From the NCBI GenBank assembly GCA_019244985.1, contig JAFASB010000466.1:1-9120 (forward strand): a stretch of 9,120 nucleotides of DNA, in the 5' to 3' direction. A model generated the notes under the pieces. The model worked only from the letters and a program-made list of their open reading frames with translations, made no database searches and was not told where the DNA came from. Shown in pieces: positions 4,972 through 9,120 of the stretch (within the stretch, counting starts at the first letter, position 1; the number at the start of each line of letters is the position of its first letter). The translations under genes and the position numbers were made by a program. This DNA comes from Acidimicrobiia bacterium (GTDB taxonomy: Bacteria; Actinomycetota; Acidimicrobiia; Acidimicrobiales; AC-14).

Positions 4972-6909
4972 ATGGCCGACATCACCGTCTCGCTGCCCGA
5001 CGGCTCCTCGCGCTCGCTGCCCGAAGGGGCGACCGCCGGCGATCTGGCGTCGTCGATCGGGAAAGGCCTCGCCAAGGCGGCGGTGGCGGCGACCGTCGAC
5101 GGCCGCGAGGTCGACCTGAGCACCCCGCTGCCTGACGGCGCGGCAGTCGCGGTCATCACCGACACCACCGAAGAGGGCCGCTACGTGCTGCGCCACTCGA
5201 CGGCGCACGTCATGGCCCAAGCCGTCACCGACCTCTTCCCGGGCGCCAAGTACGCCATCGGCCCGCCGATCGCCGACGGCTTCTACTACGACTTCGAGCT
5301 GCCCGGCGGCGCCCACTTCACCGACGACGACCTGTCCCGCATCGAGGCGCGCATGCGGGAGATCGTCGCCGAGAGCCAGCCGTTCGTCCGCGAGGAGCTC
5401 TCCAAGGACGAGGGTCTGCGGCTCTTCGCCGACCAGCCGTTCAAGGTCGAGATCATCGAGGCTGTCGACCCGAGCGAGGGTGCCGAGGGAGGCGTGGTCA
5501 GCGCCTACCGCAACGACGGGTGGGTCGACCTGTGCCGTGGCCCGCACGTCCCTACGACTTCACGGCTCGGCGCCTTCAAGCTGATGAAGGTCGCCGGCGC
5601 CTACTGGCGCGGCGACGAGCACAAGCCGATGCTCCAGCGCATCTACGGCACGGCGTGGGAGTCGGAGAAGGCGCTCAAGGAGCACCTGCACCGTCTCGAG
5701 GAGGCCGAGCGCCGCGACCACCGCAAGCTCGGTGTCGAGCTCGACCTGTTCTCGTTCCCCGACGAGCTGGGCGCGGGGCTCGCCATCTGGCATCCCAAGG
5801 GGGCAACGGTCCGCAAGATCATGGAGGATTTCTCCCGGGACCGACACATCCAGGGCAACTACGAGTTCGTGTACAGCCCCCACATCGCCAAGTCGAACCT
5901 GTGGGAGACCAGCGGACACCTGGTCTTTTATGCCGACGGTATGTATCCGCCGATGGAGATGGAGGGCGCGAAGTACTACCCGAAGCCCATGAACTGCCCG
6001 TTCCACATTCTCGTGTACAAGAGTCACACGCGCTCGTACCGGGATCTGCCTGTTCGGTACTTCGAGTTCGGCACCGTGTACCGCTTCGAGCGGTCAGGTG
6101 TCCTGCACGGCCTGCTCCGCAGTCGCGGGTTCACGCAGGACGACAGCCACATCTTCTGCACGCGCGAGCAGATCGTCCCGGAGCTCACCTCGTTGCTCGA
6201 CTTCGTGCTGTCACTGTTGCGGGCCTTCGGATTCGACGAGTTCGAGGCTGACATCTCCACTCGTCCTGCGGAGAAGTCCATCGGGGCCGACGAGGACTGG
6301 GAAATGGCCACCGCCGCGCTGTTCGAGGCGATCCAAGCGTCGGGCCTGCCGTACCAGGTCGCCGAGGGGGAGGGCGCGTTCTACGGGCCGAAGATCGACG
6401 TGCACGTGCGCGACGCCATCGGCCGCCGATGGCAGCTGTCGACGCTGCAGGTCGACTTCCAGGAACCACAGCGTTTCGGCCTGACGTACGTGGGGGCGGA
6501 CAACCATCCGCACGAGCCGATCATGATCCACCGGGCGCTGTTCGGCTCGATCGAGCGCTTCTTCGGCATCCTCGTCGAGCACTACGCAGGCGCCTTCCCC
6601 GTCTGGCTGTCGCCGGTCCAGGCGCGCGTGCTCCCGGTCGCTGGGGAACACGAGGCGTACGCCTTCCGTCTCGCCGACCGGTTGAAGGCCGAGGGCTTCC
6701 GCGCCGACATCGTCGGAGCGTCCGACCCCCTGGGGCAGCGCATCCGCCGCGGGAAGCTCGAGAAGGTCCCGTATGTGCTCGTCGTCGGCGGCGACGACGT
6801 CGATGCCGGCACCGTCGGCGTCAACGCGCGTGAGCAGGACGTCGAGCGCGGCGTGCCGGTCGACGACTTCGTCGAGCGCCTGCGTGCGGATGTGACAGGC
6901 CGCAGGTAG
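4972..6909 (+). CDS. thrS: threonyl-tRNA synthetase
   Basis: 645 aa, the full length of a bacterial ThrRS, which charges tRNA-Thr in the cytoplasm. Domains in order: TGS (about 1-63), the tRNA_SAD editing domain (about 70-240), the class II catalytic core (about 255-540) and the HGTP anticodon-binding domain (about 545-640). Editing-site residues are H75 and H79 in HSTAHV plus C188 and H192 in CRGPH, the set that removes mischarged Ser. The catalytic zinc ligands are C342 (MNCPFH), H393 (QDDSHIF) and H520 (IMIHRAL), with spacings close to those of the E. coli enzyme. Motif 2 is FGTVYRFERSG and motif 3 ends in GSIERF. ATG 4972 gives the standard TGS beginning. The TAG stop overlaps the next gene's GTG by one base, so expression of the two is probably coupled. 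No T-box leader is visible in the short upstream gap. Confidence 0.98.
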   Translation: MADITVSLPDGSSRSLPEGATAGDLASSIGKGLAKAAVAATVDGREVDLSTPLPDGAAVAVITDTTEEGRYVLRHSTAHVMAQAVTDLFPGAKYAIGPPIADGFYYDFELPGGAHFTDDDLSRIEARMREIVAESQPFVREELSKDEGLRLFADQPFKVEIIEAVDPSEGAEGGVVSAYRNDGWVDLCRGPHVPTTSRLGAFKLMKVAGAYWRGDEHKPMLQRIYGTAWESEKALKEHLHRLEEAERRDHRKLGVELDLFSFPDELGAGLAIWHPKGATVRKIMEDFSRDRHIQGNYEFVYSPHIAKSNLWETSGHLVFYADGMYPPMEMEGAKYYPKPMNCPFHILVYKSHTRSYRDLPVRYFEFGTVYRFERSGVLHGLLRSRGFTQDDSHIFCTREQIVPELTSLLDFVLSLLRAFGFDEFEADISTRPAEKSIGADEDWEMATAALFEAIQASGLPYQVAEGEGAFYGPKIDVHVRDAIGRRWQLSTLQVDFQEPQRFGLTYVGADNHPHEPIMIHRALFGSIERFFGILVEHYAGAFPVWLSPVQARVLPVAGEHEAYAFRLADRLKAEGFRADIVGASDPLGQRIRRGKLEKVPYVLVVGGDDVDAGTVGVNAREQDVERGVPVDDFVERLRADVTGRR

Positions 6910-7385
6910 TGGAACGGCTCTGGGCGGGCTGGCGGAACGAGTACGTGACCGGCGGCGACGTCCACGACGACGCGGCATGCGTCCTTTGCAGGGTGATCGA
7001 GGACGGCACCTACGTCGTCTGGCGTGACGAGCTGGTGGCGGTGATCCTCAACGCCTTCCCGTACACGAGCGGACACGTCATGGTGCTGCCGGTCCGCCAC
7101 GTCGGCGACGTCGAAGACGTCTCCCGGGAAGAGGTGGGCGCCGTGTGGGCGGGCGTCGCCAACTCCGTGCGCGCCCTCAAGGCGGGCTACTCGCCCGACG
7201 GCCTCAACATGGGCGCCAACCTCGGCCGCGTCGCGGGCGCCGGGATTCCCGGCCACTTCCACGTCCACGTCCTCCCGAGATGGAACGGCGACACCAACTT
7301 CATGACGTCCGTCGCCGAAACCCGCGTCCTCCCCGAATCCCTCGACGCCACCCTCGAGAACCTCAAAGCCAACTGGCCCAAGTAG
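6909..7385 (+). CDS. HIT-family nucleotide phosphorylase/hydrolase (AP4A phosphorylase-like)
   Basis: 158 aa. The histidine-triad motif is GHFHVHVLPRW, with H116, H118 and H120; H118 is the expected nucleophile that is transiently nucleotidylated. C24 and C27 in CVLC, with H64, could form the zinc site seen in many HIT proteins. LNAFPYTSGHVMVLP is the conserved strand that precedes the fold core. The gene follows thrS directly, as M. tuberculosis Rv2613c follows thrS (Rv2614c); that protein was characterised as a diadenosine tetraphosphate phosphorylase. Aminoacyl-tRNA synthetases are a source of AP4A, so the pairing makes sense as synthesis and clearance. Its GTG start shares the G of the thrS TAG stop (TAGTG), implying translational coupling. 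No Shine-Dalgarno of its own is obvious. AP4A specificity is inferred from synteny and family, not proven. Confidence 0.92.
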   Translation: MERLWAGWRNEYVTGGDVHDDAACVLCRVIEDGTYVVWRDELVAVILNAFPYTSGHVMVLPVRHVGDVEDVSREEVGAVWAGVANSVRALKAGYSPDGLNMGANLGRVAGAGIPGHFHVHVLPRWNGDTNFMTSVAETRVLPESLDATLENLKANWPK

Positions 7386-7520
7386 GCCCCCCCCTCCTCC
7401 TTCGCTTTTGCTGACTTCTGATCGCTGAGCGATCAGTAGTCAGCAAAAGCGCCCCGGGACTCCTGTCGGGCACGCCGCGGGCTCCGTTCATGTCACACCC
7501 GGCTGAGATCATCGGCGCCC
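7386..7520. other. intergenic gap after the HIT gene: C-tract, palindrome copy 1, no gene
   Basis: The 135-bp gap opens with a run of eight C (7387-7394) and a CT-rich stretch, followed by the large palindrome at 7403-7451. The rest (7452-7520) shows no clear promoter box, no Shine-Dalgarno before ATG 7521 and no short coding frame I would support. Confidence 0.6.
7403..7451. repeat. 47-nt near-perfect palindrome, copy 1 (23-bp arms, TGA loop)
   Basis: Left arm 7403-7425 and right arm 7429-7451 pair at 22 of 23 positions (mismatch T7417/T7437) around TGA. The inner arms are CTGATCGC/GCGATCAG and the outer arms GCTTTTGC/GCAAAAGC. The core 7404-7450 matches 8413-8459 in the same orientation at 42 of 47 bases. 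It could act as a strong stem-loop or cruciform after the HIT gene, but no T-run follows it. Confidence 0.85.
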
Positions 7521-8423
7521 ATGGACCCCGAGCTCGATCGTCTCGCGCGGCGTCAACACTCGCTTCTTGCGCGCTGGCAGCTCCGGGAGGCTGGCTGGAG
7601 CGAACCGGCAGTCGGGCGCGCGGTAGTCAGTCGCAAGCTCATTCCGATTCGACACGGCGTATATCGGACGGCCGGGTCAATCGAAACGCAATGGCAGGCA
7701 TGGATGGCCGCGGATCTTGCGTCGCAGCGCACTGCCTGGCTCTCTCATCTGTCTGCTGTCTGCGCCCACGGCTTCGACGTCTTCCCGAAACCCGAGAGCA
7801 TCGATCTCCTGCGTGTTGGGCCCCAGTCACACATGCCAGGCGTGACGAGCCATAGGACGCTGTCGCTCCCAGACCGAGATTGCACCACGACGAGGCTGGT
7901 ACCGACGACGACAGCAGAGCGGGCGTTCATCGATGCCTGCGGCGCTCTACCGGAGCATCTCCTGGACAAGGCGGGAGACGACGCACTTCGTCGGAGGCTG
8001 ATGACGTTGCCCCGGCTCGCGCGAACCTTCGATGACATCCCCTGTTCGGGTCGTCGCAAAAGCGCACCGATGCGGACGTTTCTCGGGAAGCGGGTGCGCA
8101 ACTTCGACCCGGGCGGAAGCGATCGCGAACTCGACGTGAGGCGTGTCATCCGCCGCGGCGGATACCCCCTGCCGGCGCAGCAGTTCAGGGTCGTCGTTGA
8201 GGGACACACCTACTTCATCGACCACGCATGGCCGGAGTCGCTCCACGGCATCGAGTTCGAGGGATTCGATCCCCATGGGAAGTTCTGGACGCCCTTCCAC
8301 AAGGACCGCGAGCGACTCCGTCGGCTGACCCGAGCCGGCTGGACGATCTACCCGGTGACGAGCCAGACGACCGTCAACGAGATTCTCGCCATCGCGGAGA
8401 TCGCCACGGCCTGCTTTCGCTGA
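7521..8423 (+). CDS. AbiEi-type antitoxin-like domain fused to DUF559/Vsr-like endonuclease domain
   Basis: 300 aa. Residues about 5-52 look like the winged-helix N-terminus of AbiEi-family proteins, ending in the typical IRHGVYRTAG. A middle AbiEi-like part carries AWLSHLSAVCAHGF (72-85) and a T-T-A-E-R-A-F-I-D-A motif (130-139). The C-terminal part (about 199-285) resembles DUF559/Vsr-type PD-(D/E)xK nucleases: E203 in SDRELD, D234 in YFIDHAWPE, E245/E247 in GIEFEGF, and DRERLRRLTRAGW (262-274). The usual Lys of the ExK motif is not evident, so catalysis is uncertain. Such fusions are common, often multicopy, in actinobacteria and have no settled function; no AbiEii toxin partner is adjacent. 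Codon third positions are noticeably less GC-biased (for example 7620-7700) than in thrS, suggesting transfer. Two copies of a palindrome bracket it, and the downstream copy provides its TGA. Confidence 0.82.
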   Translation: MDPELDRLARRQHSLLARWQLREAGWSEPAVGRAVVSRKLIPIRHGVYRTAGSIETQWQAWMAADLASQRTAWLSHLSAVCAHGFDVFPKPESIDLLRVGPQSHMPGVTSHRTLSLPDRDCTTTRLVPTTTAERAFIDACGALPEHLLDKAGDDALRRRLMTLPRLARTFDDIPCSGRRKSAPMRTFLGKRVRNFDPGGSDRELDVRRVIRRGGYPLPAQQFRVVVEGHTYFIDHAWPESLHGIEFEGFDPHGKFWTPFHKDRERLRRLTRAGWTIYPVTSQTTVNEILAIAEIATACFR

Positions 8424-8459
8424 CTTCTGATCGGTGAGCGATCAGAAGTCGGCAATAGC
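8413..8459. repeat. 47-nt palindrome, copy 2 (overlaps the stop of the nuclease-like gene)
   Basis: Arms 8413-8434 and 8438-8459 surround TGA; 18 Watson-Crick and one G-T pair out of 22. The inner eleven pairs from GACTTCTGATCG to CGATCAGAAGTC are intact, while the outer arm has decayed. It is a direct copy (42/47) of 7404-7450. The stop codon of the upstream gene (8421-8423) lies in its left arm. No T-run follows. Confidence 0.82.
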
Positions 8460-8484
8460 GGCGGGCTGCGCGTAGGCGGAGCGG

Positions 8485-8490
8485 TACGGT
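8485..8490 (+). promoter_or_regulatory. putative -10 box (TACGGT) for the two-TM protein gene, leaderless-type
   Basis: TACGGT fits TANNNT and ends 6 nt before GTG 8497. The only sequence between is CGGGCC, with no Shine-Dalgarno. No -35 is recognisable. Confidence 0.35.
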
Positions 8491-8496
8491 CGGGCC

Positions 8497-9009
8497 GTGA
8501 CGGACGGGTCGCCGCGGGGGGAGCATCGGGACGAGTTGCCCGAGGAGCTCGATGTGAGTGGGTACGTCGGGCAGTACACGTTTCCCGACATCGCTCGGCG
8601 GCGGCTTCCGGGCGTCATCTACCTGGTGATCGCCGCCCTCAGCTTCGTGCTTTGGGCGACGCACCGCGGGCCCGGACACGTGCTCGTGAACGATGGGTTC
8701 CTCTGGGTCGCCGTGGGCCTCGCCGTCGTCGCCCTGTACCAGTTTGCGGCGGCATGGCCGCTCAAGGTGGGGGAGACCGACGCCCTCGTGGCCGCAACCC
8801 AGCGCATGGGATTTCCCGTCGGGCACGCGTCGGCCCAGGTCGGTTGGAGTGGGCTACGCAGCCGGCCTGTGTGGCGGATCCTGCTCTACTCGGCCGAGGA
8901 TCCGCCGCGACGGCGCGGCGTCGTGCTCGTCGACGGCGTCAGTGCCGAGGTGGTGTTCGACTTCGTCGAGGACAACCCCGAGGACTGGTCGAGCCTGAAG
9001 CGCGGCTAG
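8497..9009 (+). CDS. hypothetical membrane protein with two transmembrane helices
   Basis: 170 aa from GTG 8497. A polar acidic N-terminus (1-30) precedes two hydrophobic helices, about 39-54 (GVIYLVIAALSFVLWA) and 67-85 (GFLWVAVGLAVVALYQFAA), separated by a short His/Gly loop. The C-terminal 80 residues are soluble: a segment with WPLKVGETDALVAATQRMGFPVGHAS (87-112), then two predicted beta strands, RPVWRILLYSAED and RGVVLVDGVSAEVVFDFVED. I recognise no named family or catalytic motif. The arrangement suits a small membrane-anchored protein with a cytoplasmic or external domain of unknown role. It follows the nuclease-like gene by 73 bp, including palindrome copy 2, and has its own candidate promoter, so it need not be functionally linked. 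It is convergent with the next gene, 10 bp apart. Confidence 0.78.
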   Translation: MTDGSPRGEHRDELPEELDVSGYVGQYTFPDIARRRLPGVIYLVIAALSFVLWATHRGPGHVLVNDGFLWVAVGLAVVALYQFAAAWPLKVGETDALVAATQRMGFPVGHASAQVGWSGLRSRPVWRILLYSAEDPPRRRGVVLVDGVSAEVVFDFVEDNPEDWSSLKRG

Positions 9010-9019
9010 CTCGGCGCGT

Positions 9020-9120
9020 CTAGTCCTCGTCGTCGGTCGGGAGCCGTTTGCCGATGACGGCCCGCAGCACGCGCTCGACATCGCGGAGATGGTGGACACC
9101 TTCGTGCACCATGTTGCGGA
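9020..9120 (-). CDS. probable DinB-family protein (C-terminal end; 5' part outside window)
   Basis: Only the last 32 residues are visible, reading from the window edge to TAG at 9020-9022. The segment NMVHEGVHHLRDVERVLRAVIG resembles the last helix of DinB/YfiT-superfamily four-helix bundles, where a histidine of the metal-binding triad sits in an HExxHH-like stretch. An acidic tail, PTDDED, follows. In actinobacteria such proteins include mycothiol- or bacillithiol-dependent S-transferases and maleylpyruvate isomerases, which would fit the mycothiol ligase in this window, but the visible part is too short to say. The assignment rests on a single helix. The gene is convergent with the two-TM protein gene. 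Confidence 0.6.
   Translation of the reverse strand, partial: RNMVHEGVHHLRDVERVLRAVIGKRLPTDDED

Noticed and set aside
6211..6978. A 255-codon minus-strand open frame opposite thrS
   Set aside because: Shadow of the well-conserved ThrRS catalytic and anticodon domains; no motif of its own.
7403..7451. Palindrome copy 1 as an ordinary intrinsic terminator of thrS-HIT
   Set aside because: The stem is strong but is followed by a GC-rich stretch without a T-run, and the same sequence recurs at 8413-8459. A secondary termination role is not excluded.
7403..8459. Two-repeat CRISPR remnant or insertion sequence
   Set aside because: The repeats are 1 kb apart with a gene between and are palindromic throughout; there is no spacer periodicity, no cas gene and no transposase. 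No target-site duplication could be identified by eye.

Overview
The window comes from a high-GC actinobacterium. Four things point there. It has a MshC-type mycothiol ligase and an NADPH:F420 oxidoreductase, and both mycothiol and F420 are largely actinobacterial. It has thrS directly followed by an AP4A-phosphorylase-like HIT gene, the arrangement known from mycobacteria. Several genes also look leaderless, with a TANNNT box about 6-10 nt before the start codon. The class cannot be fixed without a search; an Acidimicrobiia-like lineage is a guess from the gene mix.

Layout. 1-435: 3' end of an EAL (c-di-GMP phosphodiesterase) gene. 468-1211 (+): a possibly EcsC-like protein whose stop overlaps the stop of a convergent PhyH-family Fe(II)/2-oxoglutarate dioxygenase (1208-1987, -). 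That gene is divergent from an F420-dependent NADP reductase (2028-2684, +), with a 40-bp shared promoter gap. 2684-2791: a palindrome-rich intergenic element running into the TTG start of the mshC-like gene (2782-3906, +). That gene overlaps by 8 bp the end of a convergent minus-strand cluster, which reads from right to left: a 54-aa small protein (4790-4626), a STAS-domain protein (4612-4265) and a cupredoxin-like lipoprotein (4249-3899). The 181-bp gap between this cluster and the divergent thrS holds a perfect CRP/GlxR-type palindrome. 4972-7385 (+): thrS and a HIT gene overlapping by one base. 7521-8423 (+): a standalone AbiEi-type DNA-binding domain fused to a DUF559/Vsr-like nuclease. 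8497-9009 (+): a two-TM hypothetical protein. 9020-9120 (-): the C-terminal end of a probable DinB-family protein.

The most interesting structure is the nuclease-like gene bracketed by two direct copies (42 of 47 bases identical) of a near-perfect 47-nt palindrome. The second copy supplies the gene's stop codon. The gene uses more relaxed codons than its housekeeping neighbours and sits just after the thrS-HIT pair. It looks like an inserted cassette, possibly with the palindromes as ends or as the protein's target. The mshC-adjacent palindromes, the CRP-type operator and a STAS domain lacking its phospho-acceptor serine are secondary points. No tRNA, rRNA, CRISPR array or transposase was seen.
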